Source: CAWUFC02 sp963921335 (lineage in GTDB: Bacteria; Pseudomonadota; Gammaproteobacteria; Pseudomonadales; Halieaceae). From it: a stretch of 64,000 nt of DNA. The stretch lies in contig CAWUFC020000002.1 in the NCBI GenBank assembly GCA_963921335.3, forward strand, positions 868,001 through 932,000, written 5' to 3'. The position numbers and the translations under genes are program-made. The notes under the pieces were generated by a model that worked only from the letters and a program-made list of their open reading frames with translations, searched no databases and was not told where the DNA came from. This document shows positions 16,099 through 25,500 of this stretch, one piece after another; the first letter of the stretch is position 1, and every line of letters begins with the position of its first letter.

Positions 16099-19000
16099 CC
16101 CGAATGCACTGACATCAATAAGCTCGTAGTCCGGCAGAAAATCCAGGATGGTGTCCTGGCCCCAACCGGGCGCAAACACAAAGGTATCGACACCCCGACC
16201 ACCGGCGAGATAGTCAATGCCCGCTCCGCCAGCAAGAATATCGTTGCCAGACTCGCCAAATAGATGATCGCTGTAGAGGTTACCGGTAAGTGTGTCATTG
16301 CCGGCGCCGCCATAGAGTTCCGTCAGATCCAGCGCCGCACTGCTCAGGTTGTTATTGCCATCGTCTCCTAACCGGGGTTCTGCTATTTCTCCCAGATCCA
16401 CCAGTATCTCGCCTGTCTCCAGGTCGGTTGATATCTCGACGCCATCGAATTGCAGGCTGCGGGACACGAAACCTGCCGAGCCTGGAATGGTGTAAAGACT
16501 GTCAATCTCCAAATCTTCCCAGTCGAGACGGCGATCGCCGTTACGGTCGCCAAGGTGGAAGGCGCTGAGGTCGATAATATCCTCGGCACCAAAGGTCCCA
16601 ATTTCCAGGGAGGTCACGTCAGTTTCAATGCGAAAAATATCGACGCCTGGCCCGGCATCGGCACTCGCCTGATCCGCATCGATAAAGTGCACCCTGCCAG
16701 CAAACCCGCGATCAATATCAATGCCGTTCTGGCTGGGGGTTTCAAAATCTTCGAAAGATTCAAAGCTCAGATCGTATTGATCTTCAACCAGGGGAATATT
16801 GTGGCGAGTGATTTCAAGGCTACCCGTATACAGCGGTGGTGCATCGCTGGTGCCGGCAAAACCACCCAGGTCGGCTAGCGGGCCAAGCCAGGTGGTGTGC
16901 GTGTCGACAAATTCCATATCGACCTGGGGCACGACATCCAGCCCCACATCAACATCCAGCACCGCCTCGGGCTGCACAATCACGTTATAGCCAATAACTC
17001 CGTCGCCATTGCTGTCGTGCTGGCTGGCGTTGGCTATCTGCACACCCACATCCGGATCGAAGGTATATTCGTGGCCGTCCTCCATGACCAGCACCGCGTC
17101 AAACGCGCCAAAATTCAGGCTGACGTCTTCCACTACGTCAAAGTCTGCACCGATGTCGTAGTCCATGAGCTCCAGATAGAACTGCACCTGGGCAATAAAG
17201 GGCAGACCGAGCGAGGTAGTGAACTCAAACGGGTTGATATCAGGCAGGCCAGGCGGCAGGCTGAGACCAACGGCTGCCAATCCGATTTTGGATACCAGGG
17301 CATCCATATCCAGCCCGACATAAGCGGCCTCTTCAATTAGCTTGCCACGGCGACCTGTGCTCTCTTCCAGGCGGGGCACATCAAAGCGGAAACCATCTGG
17401 CCAATCCAGATCAAACTCCAGAAATGACACATTCACTTCAGCGCCGTTATTGCCACGCAGGGCCTGAGTCAGGTCTGTGGCGTCGTAACTCTCGTCGCCG
17501 AGATCAATAGACAGGGGTACACCATAGTAAACGATCGCCTCGGGCACGTCGGTGTTGTATTCAATTAGTGGGAACCGTCCGTCCTCATCAGCCCGACCGA
17601 TTGCAGTCAGATCCGCACTGTCGAACTCCAGCGACTCACTGAATAATTCGACGGGCGTGTGGTACACATCCGGGCCAAAGTTATCCCAGCCGGCATCGAA
17701 ACCCTGGTAATTCAGCGTTGCACTGGTGGAGAGATCCCAGTAACTGCCCAATCCAACCTGCAGATCTGGGAACTGGGTATCCACATAGCTACCCGTGTTA
17801 GTAATATCCAGCGCACCCACTGACAGTCGGTCACTCACCGGGTTGTAGGAGACTTCTGCGTCGGACTGATATTGAAGGTGGGTCAGGATCTGGCCGCCAG
17901 TAAAATCCGCATAAACCGACAGGGAGGTCTCCAGATCGATATGGCCTTCAGCATAAAAACGGTGCGCATTGGCCCAGCGATTGCCTTCAGCATCAAACTG
18001 CACAGCTGCACCGAGGTCGATAAAGCCTGTGTCGAAGACCGTGCCGCTCTCATTGATATCAAGCAGATCAACAACCAGCTCATTCTCGGAGTTCAATAGG
18101 TCTATTGCAGCCTCCAGTGCGTGCTCAGCGAAATACTGGGTGCTGGAGAACTGCAGCCCGACGGATTCCGCGCTTGATCGCTCCACGCCACCGGCACGAA
18201 TATTGGTGGCGATCACTTCCAGATCGAAGTCTTCCGAAGCACCCTCTGTAAACCGAACGGTGAACGTTTCGTCACCGCTAAAGTCCGTCACGCCATCATT
18301 CACAGACTGGCCACTGCTGTTAAGAATAGTCACGGAGTGAGGCAGATTGTTGAATGCCAGCGCAATGGAGTCGCTGGCATTATCCGTGTTGGCGGTAATG
18401 CGCAAGTCCAGCAATTCCACGCTACCGCCATCCGATATAGCGAGACTCAGATCAGGCGCATCCAGGTCACCCACTATGGTGACGTCAATCAATTGCAGGT
18501 TACTGCCACCTGCCAGGTCATCAAAATAAGCGGCATAGCGAATGGTTTCGGTTTCGTCCGGGCCCAGCCCGGCATAAGCAGTGAGATCAATAGATGCGGC
18601 CATATCGCCGGGCGTGACTGCAGGAGTTGAGCCATCGCTGGAAGATACCAAGTCGAGGCGATCCAACTGCAACAGCTCAGTCTCACCACGGTCTGGATCG
18701 ATAATGGATCCCACCAGACTAAAGTTAACCGGATCTGCACTGTAGCCAACCGCCACCTGGAAAGGCTCGGTTGCACCGGCGACATTGTTAACGCCGGTGA
18801 TTTCGACCTCTGCGACCTGTTCCACCAGGCCACCAACACCGTCACTGATCTGGAAGTCGAAAGCCAGGTCCTGCACTTCGCCTTCGGGCAGGTAGGCAAA
18901 ACCATTGCCCTCAATCACCAGCTCGGTGCCATCCAGATACCAGCCTTCGTTAATATCACTGCGCTCAGCCAGGCCGACCACCGACAAGGTGTCAGCGACA

Positions 19001-20163
19001 TCCGCATCTGAAGCGCCCTGTAACAGATCAATCCGAATGTCGGTGCTGCTGTCATCAATAGCTTCAATGATTGGGCCAGTCACCACGGGCACATCGTTGG
19101 CACCGGGGATTTCGATGTCGACCTCGCGCTCTACACCGGCGCCCAGATCTACCAGCAGGGACAGGGTTTCACTTTCACCTGCAGAAATATGGGCAAACTC
19201 CTCTGGATCCACAGTGATGGTGTTAGCAGCGTCATCAAAACTCCAGCCCGCCACATAGACACCGTCGGAGGTTCTAGCGCCGACCGCATCGGGCGTAGAA
19301 TCAATGTCGGTAACACCTTGCACCACATCGAGCACAAAGTTCGTGCCCAGGTCATCGACTGTGACTTCGATTGGGGCCGCTTCAGAGGGGTCGTCCACCC
19401 CAAATAAGCGAATAAAGCGCCAGCCATCAATGGTGCCACCGTTGCCATCGCCGGCAGTAAATCGCAGTTCGATGGTTTCGAACTCACCCGGCCCAATGCT
19501 ATCCCACTGCGCCAGACCTGGATCAAAGGTAAGGGTACTACCGTCGACAGACCAACCACCGTGGCCACCCACATCGGTGATGTCACTGATTACCCGCAGC
19601 ACATCGCTCTGGTCCGGGTCGACACCATTCTCCACCAGGTCAATGGTAATGGGGGCGTCACCCTCAGACACATCAGTGGAACCACCGGGAGCGCCGGTCG
19701 GCGCGTCATTTACACCCACTATCACAAGGTTTGCGGTATGGCTCAGCGTAGCGTCGTACTGATCGGTGACATCGAAGCTCAGGGTCAGCGCTTCCTCTTC
19801 CCCTGCAGACAAATACTTAAACGTGCTGCGGGGCATTTCTATACCCTCAATACGGGTTAACCAGTCAGTAGTACTCACGGGATCAAAGCCCGAGATCACC
19901 TCACCAGTCCTGGTTACCGTGGCGACAATGTTCTCTATCGTGATGTCGGCATCATCATCGGGGTCGGTGATGAAGTTGGGTGTTATAGGTAAATAGGTAA
20001 ACGCCGCACCCTCGTAAACCCTGAAGCTCAGTGTTCCGGGCTGATTCAAATCGGGCGCGGAATTAGTGCCGGTGAATGTCACCGACGCAGTCTGCGGATA
20101 AGAGCCACCCCCCACCATCCCAGATGTTGTAGGAGAAGTTGTAGGTGACTTCTTCACCATCAT
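15967..20163 (-). CDS. giant RTX/cadherin-like secreted protein, C-terminal piece
   Basis: This is the fourth and last piece (1398 residues as an open frame; the real join is near 20113) of the giant protein that starts at 27318. It has about five more Ig/cadherin-like repeats of about 100 residues (boundaries such as VGVNDAPT and ITGVNNVA), then a non-repeated beta-rich region of about 690 residues, and in the last 115 residues an RTX calcium-binding block (GGAGNDTLTG, GESGNDILAGGAGIDYL). It ends in LDADDFLFS, typical of type I secretion C-terminal signals. It is probably exported whole to the cell surface. Its 3' end overlaps the convergent GST frame. No type I exporter genes lie in the window. 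Confidence 0.85.
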   Translation of the reverse strand: MMVKKSPTTSPTTSGMVGGGSYPQTASVTFTGTNSAPDLNQPGTLSFRVYEGAAFTYLPITPNFITDPDDDADITIENIVATVTRTGEVISGFDPVSTTDWLTRIEGIEMPRSTFKYLSAGEEEALTLSFDVTDQYDATLSHTANLVIVGVNDAPTGAPGGSTDVSEGDAPITIDLVENGVDPDQSDVLRVISDITDVGGHGGWSVDGSTLTFDPGLAQWDSIGPGEFETIELRFTAGDGNGGTIDGWRFIRLFGVDDPSEAAPIEVTVDDLGTNFVLDVVQGVTDIDSTPDAVGARTSDGVYVAGWSFDDAANTITVDPEEFAHISAGESETLSLLVDLGAGVEREVDIEIPGANDVPVVTGPIIEAIDDSSTDIRIDLLQGASDADVADTLSVVGLAERSDINEGWYLDGTELVIEGNGFAYLPEGEVQDLAFDFQISDGVGGLVEQVAEVEITGVNNVAGATEPFQVAVGYSADPVNFSLVGSIIDPDRGETELLQLDRLDLVSSSDGSTPAVTPGDMAASIDLTAYAGLGPDETETIRYAAYFDDLAGGSNLQLIDVTIVGDLDAPDLSLAISDGGSVELLDLRITANTDNASDSIALAFNNLPHSVTILNSSGQSVNDGVTDFSGDETFTVRFTEGASEDFDLEVIATNIRAGGVERSSAESVGLQFSSTQYFAEHALEAAIDLLNSENELVVDLLDINESGTVFDTGFIDLGAAVQFDAEGNRWANAHRFYAEGHIDLETSLSVYADFTGGQILTHLQYQSDAEVSYNPVSDRLSVGALDITNTGSYVDTQFPDLQVGLGSYWDLSTSATLNYQGFDAGWDNFGPDVYHTPVELFSESLEFDSADLTAIGRADEDGRFPLIEYNTDVPEAIVYYGVPLSIDLGDESYDATDLTQALRGNNGAEVNVSFLEFDLDWPDGFRFDVPRLEESTGRRGKLIEEAAYVGLDMDALVSKIGLAAVGLSLPPGLPDINPFEFTTSLGLPFIAQVQFYLELMDYDIGADFDVVEDVSLNFGAFDAVLVMEDGHEYTFDPDVGVQIANASQHDSNGDGVIGYNVIVQPEAVLDVDVGLDVVPQVDMEFVDTHTTWLGPLADLGGFAGTSDAPPLYTGSLEITRHNIPLVEDQYDLSFESFEDFETPSQNGIDIDRGFAGRVHFIDADQASADAGPGVDIFRIETDVTSLEIGTFGAEDIIDLSAFHLGDRNGDRRLDWEDLEIDSLYTIPGSAGFVSRSLQFDGVEISTDLETGEILVDLGEIAEPRLGDDGNNNLSSAALDLTELYGGAGNDTLTGNLYSDHLFGESGNDILAGGAGIDYLAGGRGVDTFVFAPGWGQDTILDFLPDYELIDVSAFGLSGFGELTLVDQDRGVVIDFGDDELFVVWRTASSLDADDFLFS

Positions 20164-21619
20164 TGAATGTGGCCTGAGTCGATGCCGGAATGGTCACGGT
20201 GTTGCCATCCAGCGTCCAGCCGGTCAGACCACCAGCCTCCGTCACACTTGAGGCTCTGATAAGAGCGCCGTCATCGACATCGGTGACACCCGCCACCAGA
20301 TCGATTTCGAAGTCAGTGCCACTCTCGGTTTCAGCCAGCGTCTGGGGTACCGGAATCACCGGTGCAGTATTCACCCCATATACCTGCAAAAGCTTGGTGA
20401 CGTTGATGCTGCTGCCCTGGGAGTCCTGAACCTGGTATTCAAACTGGTAGGTATCACGCACACCAAAGGGCATGGACGCTTTCGCTGCTAGATCAATCTC
20501 GATATCGGTACCGGACTGAATCCAGTCAGTGAGACCGTTCGCTTCAGTGAGACCCACGATTTGCAACACTTCTCCCGTATCGGGATCCTCAATGCCTTCC
20601 AGCAGATCCAGGGAGTAGGTACCGCTGCCCTCCGCTACCTGTGGAAAGGGACCGGTGTAGCTCTGTTTGGGCACATCGTTCAGGCCATCTATGGTAACCA
20701 CTGCAGTTAGCGGTGTATTGCCCCCAGCACCATCCATGGCAAAGTAGCTAAAGTTAAGCACCTGCTGTTGCCCGGCGATCAGTTGCTGCCAATAGTCAGC
20801 ATCGATGAGCAGCTTATTGCCCGACAGGCTCCAACCATCATTCTGCGCGGCGTCTTCACCGAGACCGCCCACAGACAGGGTACCGCCTTCAGGATCTGAC
20901 GAGTTCGCCAACAGGTCGATTTCCACATCACTGTCGGGTTCGTCGATTGTCAGGTTGAGAGGCTCCCCCACCACCGGCTCGGAATTACTGCCCAGAATGT
21001 TGACGGTGGCTGTGCGACTAAGGCTGCCGCCCTGCCCATCTTCTACCTGATAACTGAAAGTCAGCACCTCGGTTTGACCGGAGGTCAGGGATGCGAATTG
21101 TGACAGGTACAATTCCAGGCTATTCCCCGACTGCCCGAAGCTAATATCGGGCTGACCACTACTGAGCGACAACCCTGTTACAGTGAGTGCATCACCTTCC
21201 GCGTCGTTGACACCACCGGTCAAATCGAGACTGTAAGTGGTGACATCTTCAAACCAGCTTTGCGTCAGGCCAGATCCGCCATCGGTCGGCGCGTCATTGA
21301 CACCGGTCAGAGTCACCGCCAGGGTCTGGTCAACAGCAAGGCCAGAGCCATCCCTAATTTGATAGGTAAAACTCAGTAAATGTTGCTCAGCTTCCGCCAG
21401 ATGCTGCCAGGCATCTGCTTCAATAACCAGCTCAGTGCCCTCAAGACGCCAGCCTGTAGTATCTCCAGCTTCCTCCAGGCCAATCACCGTTAAAGTGATA
21501 CTCTCCGCGTCGTCAGCACCTGCCAGCAAATCGATGCGATAGTCAGTATCGGATTCCGTCCAGGCATCTGCTAAAGGCGCTGTGACCGCCGGCGCAGTAT
21601 TGTGGCCACCAATCCACAT
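20063..21619 (-). CDS. giant secreted protein, third piece
   Basis: The 518-residue open frame holds about five Ig/cadherin-like repeats (units beginning TAPAVTAP, DAPTDGG, SEPVVGE, DVPKQSY, TAPVIPV). The frame is coding-like up to the TAG at 21689-21691. Its true 3' join is at the six-C run 20108-20113: the repeat reads FSYNIWDGGG, then loses phase, and the next piece resumes GGGSYPQTASVTFTGTN one base off. One base fewer in that run restores a continuous repeat, so the last residues of this frame (after DGGG) are out-of-phase artefact. Confidence 0.82.
   Translation of the reverse strand: MWIGGHNTAPAVTAPLADAWTESDTDYRIDLLAGADDAESITLTVIGLEEAGDTTGWRLEGTELVIEADAWQHLAEAEQHLLSFTYQIRDGSGLAVDQTLAVTLTGVNDAPTDGGSGLTQSWFEDVTTYSLDLTGGVNDAEGDALTVTGLSLSSGQPDISFGQSGNSLELYLSQFASLTSGQTEVLTFSYQVEDGQGGSLSRTATVNILGSNSEPVVGEPLNLTIDEPDSDVEIDLLANSSDPEGGTLSVGGLGEDAAQNDGWSLSGNKLLIDADYWQQLIAGQQQVLNFSYFAMDGAGGNTPLTAVVTIDGLNDVPKQSYTGPFPQVAEGSGTYSLDLLEGIEDPDTGEVLQIVGLTEANGLTDWIQSGTDIEIDLAAKASMPFGVRDTYQFEYQVQDSQGSSINVTKLLQVYGVNTAPVIPVPQTLAETESGTDFEIDLVAGVTDVDDGALIRASSVTEAGGLTGWTLDGNTVTIPASTQATFNDGEEVTYNFSYNIWDGGGWLLSADCVGDIHRH
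20108..20113. other. frameshift site in C6 run of the giant gene
   Basis: Removing one C from this six-base run rejoins the third and fourth pieces of the giant protein within a single repeat (IWDGGGGSYPQTASVTF). Either an insertion mutation or a homopolymer-length sequencing error. Confidence 0.75.
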
Positions 21620-21688
21620 GCCCAGCAGGAATGAGTTTACCCCACCGCGTCCGTCATCTACCGAAAAGCCAAACTGAAAAGTCTCGGA

Positions 21689-21691
21689 CTA
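21689..21691 (-). other. in-frame TAG inside a cadherin-like repeat
   Basis: Minus-strand context GAGGGGTAG; the frame is coding-like on both sides. The same 9-mer surrounds the TAG at 45320-45322 in the other giant gene. Expected codon GAG (Glu) or CAG (Gln) by comparison with neighbouring repeats. Confidence 0.7.
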
Positions 21692-22528
21692 CCCCTCGAC
21701 CATATAGGCGAGCGTCGACATATCCAGGGTGACTTCGCTGCCATCGAAGGTCCAACCGGTCTTGCCCGAGGTTTCATACACCCCGGATACCGTCAGCGGA
21801 TCACCATTGCGATCAGTTATGCCGTGAAGCAGATCGAGCACGGCGTCGCCATCGGCCTCGTCGTAGACCAGGTTACCGCTGCTAAAGCTTCTGTCAGGCA
21901 GATAGTTCTCGCCTTCCACAGACAGATTGACTGCCAGGGTCAGAGCATCGCCGCGATCATCCACCACATTGAAGTGAATCAGGGAATCAGCGCTCTGGTT
22001 ATAGCGCAGTGACTGGTAGCTGGGCAGGGTGGCATCAACAATGATGTAGGCGGGATTGAGGGGGTCCACCTGCCAGTTGGCATCACCACTGATCAGATTG
22101 GCGCTGGTCACGCTAAGGATGCCGTTGGCATCGGGGTCGCTGACATAGTCCAGCGCATTAATGCGCTGAACACCGACTGCCGGCACTTCGATATTGATCG
22201 GATTTGCCGCCGCCTCTGGGCCGTCATTCACCCCGGTGATTGTGACAAAGGCTGTCTGGGGAGTGGGTCCACTGTAACCATCCCTAACCCCGTAACTGAA
22301 TTCGAGGGTCTGGCTTTCCCCCTCGGATAGAAACTGCCAGGCCTCGCTGTCGAGCACAATCACATCATTGAGACCATCGCGATCGACGTGCCAGCCACCC
22401 GCGCCGGTATTTTCGATGACCTCCCATTCCCTGATGTAGGGTGTTTGTCCGTCATCTACACCGCTGGAATAGGAAGCGACATCAACCACAATATCGCTAT
22501 CGCTCTCCTGCACATCGATATACAGCAC
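21689..22528 (-). CDS. giant secreted protein, second piece
   Basis: A 279-residue open frame with about three repeats (DPPDVEPV, DGPEAAAN, YLPDRSFS). The coding frame actually extends upstream to the frameshift near 22600, since RVEDREATLRVYGEN joins directly to the first piece. It ends at TAG 21689-21691 inside a repeat (TLAYMVEG-stop-SETFQFGF). Equivalent positions in sister repeats read EGESQTLEF or AGQTQQLNF, so the codon was GAG or CAG. The reading frame continues unbroken after the stop. Confidence 0.8.
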   Translation of the reverse strand: MLYIDVQESDSDIVVDVASYSSGVDDGQTPYIREWEVIENTGAGGWHVDRDGLNDVIVLDSEAWQFLSEGESQTLEFSYGVRDGYSGPTPQTAFVTITGVNDGPEAAANPINIEVPAVGVQRINALDYVSDPDANGILSVTSANLISGDANWQVDPLNPAYIIVDATLPSYQSLRYNQSADSLIHFNVVDDRGDALTLAVNLSVEGENYLPDRSFSSGNLVYDEADGDAVLDLLHGITDRNGDPLTVSGVYETSGKTGWTFDGSEVTLDMSTLAYMVEG

Positions 22529-22587
22529 TGGTTCTACGTCCGGCGGATCGTTTTCGCCATAAACACGCAGTGTGGCTTCACGATCCT

Positions 22588-25500
22588 CTACCCGGCCGTG
22601 GGGTCTGACACCTGGTAGGTGAAAACGTAATCCTGGCTGGTACCCGGCGCCATAAAAGCAAACTCGACGGGATCTACCAATAAGGAATTGCCTGTAATTG
22701 CAATACCAGCGTGACTGGGCCCGGTAACCGGTCCCACTGTCCAGGTATCGAGCCTGTCGTACTCGACGATATTTTTGGTCAGGTCGAATTCCTGGACCTC
22801 ATCACCCCCGCGCACGGAAAAGAAGGGATCCGCCAGCACCACCGGGTCAGTGTCTTCGCCGACAACGGTAATGGTCAGCACACGGGGTGCACTGCCACCG
22901 TTTTTGTCGACCACATCGTAGACAAAGGTCAGGCTGGCTTCTTCGCCGAGGGAGAGTTTTTGAAAATCTGCCCAGGTCGATCCTTCAATCTCCAAATTAT
23001 CGTTGTAACTTGGGTTCCGAAACCAACCGGTTGCTCCATATATCTCGCGCAGGTTTTCAATAGTGAATAAACTGACCTGATCCCAGTCCACATCGGTAAC
23101 ACCCTGGTCCAGTTCAATCGCGCTGAACGCTGAGGGCCGACTATCACTTTCCTGGAACACCAATTCGAGTGGCTCGGCTACCGGCAGGTCATTGACCCCA
23201 TCAATAGTGAAATCCAGAACTCGAAAAATGGAGTTAGGGCCTCCATCACTCACCTGATAGCTGAATACATAGCCCTCATCCCGTCCTGTATATAAAGGCT
23301 GCAACTCAGCCTGCGTAAGATCGAGGGAGAACGTGGTGCCGTCAAAGCTCCAGTCGAGGTCTGCCGCCGCACCTGAGCCAGTGATATTAACGATTTCCAA
23401 TACATCGTTAGCGTCGGCATCTGTAGCCCCAATGGGAATGTCGTAGGTAAATACCCCGTCGTCTTCCACCAAATTGAAATAGGTGCGCTGATCTACCGTG
23501 CCGTCATCCACGGGATTGTCGTTGGTGCCTTCGATTCGAATAGTTGCTGTTTGTGGCACTGACAGGCCGTCGGTATCGGCGATGTCATAACTGAATTCCA
23601 GCGTGATGGAATCGCCATCATCCAGTGCAGCATAATCGCGGGAATCCACAATTAGATCGCGGCCAGTCAGCTGCCAGCGGGTTTCCCCGTTCGCCTCGGT
23701 CAAATTGAGAATGGTCAGGTTGCCGTAATCTTCTGGATCACGAGCCCCATCGAGAAAATTGTTGGCACGACTAAAGAAATTACCCGACAGGGTGATATCA
23801 ATCGGGTCACCTACATCCGGCGGCGAATTTATCCCTTCGATGATGACAGGCACTGTACCGCCACCGATTGCACCCCCAGCGTCGGTGTAGCTGAAACCGA
23901 ACCTCAACTCTGTCTCGCTTCCACCACGTTGATTGGCGAAATAATCAGTGTTGATCGTCAGGACATCCCCATCAAGAGAATATGAGGAAGTGTGAAAAGT
24001 GGGGCCACCAAAATAAGCCTGAGTCAGTGAGGCATCGTCTCCGTCGGGATCGCTGATCAGTGTTTTCAGGTCGATGACAATATCACCCTGGGATTCCTGA
24101 TAACGCTGCGGAGTGGAATCTACCACTGGAGCAGTATTCACACCAATAATAGTGACAACAGCACTATGAGGAACCTGCGCTCCATTGTCATCGGCTACCC
24201 AATAGCTGAATTCAAGCTCCAGCGTCTCGCCTTCTGTGAGCGAGGTATAGTGGTTTGTGTCTACTCGAACGTAATCCCCGTCTATCTCCCAGCCCCCATG
24301 ACCATTGGCCTCCTCAAGACCAATAACCGACAAGGTGTCGCCGTCGGCTTCAGTGACATTGCCCAGCAGATAGTAAGGGAGGCCACCGGAACCTTCGTTC
24401 ATGGTTCTACTGAGTGGGCCACTGACTACCGGCGGATTATTGGTTCCACCTACTGTTAGGGAAGCGGTCTGATCAACACTACCTCCAACACCGTCCTTAA
24501 CCTGATAGCTGAAATTCAGTACCTGGTTTTCACCTGCAAGTAGCTCCGAATAAGCGTTCGCATCCAGTACCAACTGATTGCCCAGTAACTGCCAGCCATC
24601 CAAACCAGAATCTTCAACCAGACCCGCCACCTGCAGCACCGCGCCATCATCTACATCGGCAGCGCCCTGCAGCAGGTCGAAGGATTGTTCATCGGCACTG
24701 ACTGGAGACTGGAATGTCAGCACTTCGTTCACAGTAGGAGGACTATTGGTACCGGCAATGGTGACGACTGCAGTTTGCTCTACTGATGCTCCCGAAGGGT
24801 CGCGGACAACATAAGTAAATTGCAATTGTTCAGTCTCACCCGCCGGCAGATGGGCAAACTGGCTGGTGTCGACCTGGATATTCGGTAGCGCCGGGGTCCA
24901 ACCGGATTTGTTGTTGATCTCTGCCAATTCGCTGACGGACAAAACATCGCCATCTGCATCACTCGCTCCGGCAAGCAAATCGACAAGGACCAGGCCCTGC
25001 CCGTCATCTGTCGCACGCGAAACAGCCGCGTCGACAACGGGTGGATTGTTTGAACCATCCACGGTCAGTGTTGCGGTTTGATCGACCGACCCGCCGAAAT
25101 CGTCCTCAATGCGATAAGAAAAATTCAGTTGCTGGGTTTGACCTGCCAACAAACTGGAAAAGGCGTTGGCATCTAGCTGAAGCTGGTTGCCAACCAGTTG
25201 CCAACCGCCCAATCCTCCGGTCTCGGCAATGCTGACAACCTGCAATATGCTGTTGTCATCTACATCGCTGGCACCGGCCAGCAGGTCAAACTGTTGGGCA
25301 ACACTGCTGACTGGCGCAGACAAATTCAAAGCGGCGCTAACTGTCGGTGCGCTATTGGTACCGGTAATAGTCACCAACAGGGTCTGGGGAACTACACCGC
25401 CCTCGCCATCTGAAACCTGATAGTTGAATGCAAGCTCAATGGTTTCACCCGCAGTAAGACTGGCGAAATCGGTTCCGACAATCTGCAATGTGTTGCCATC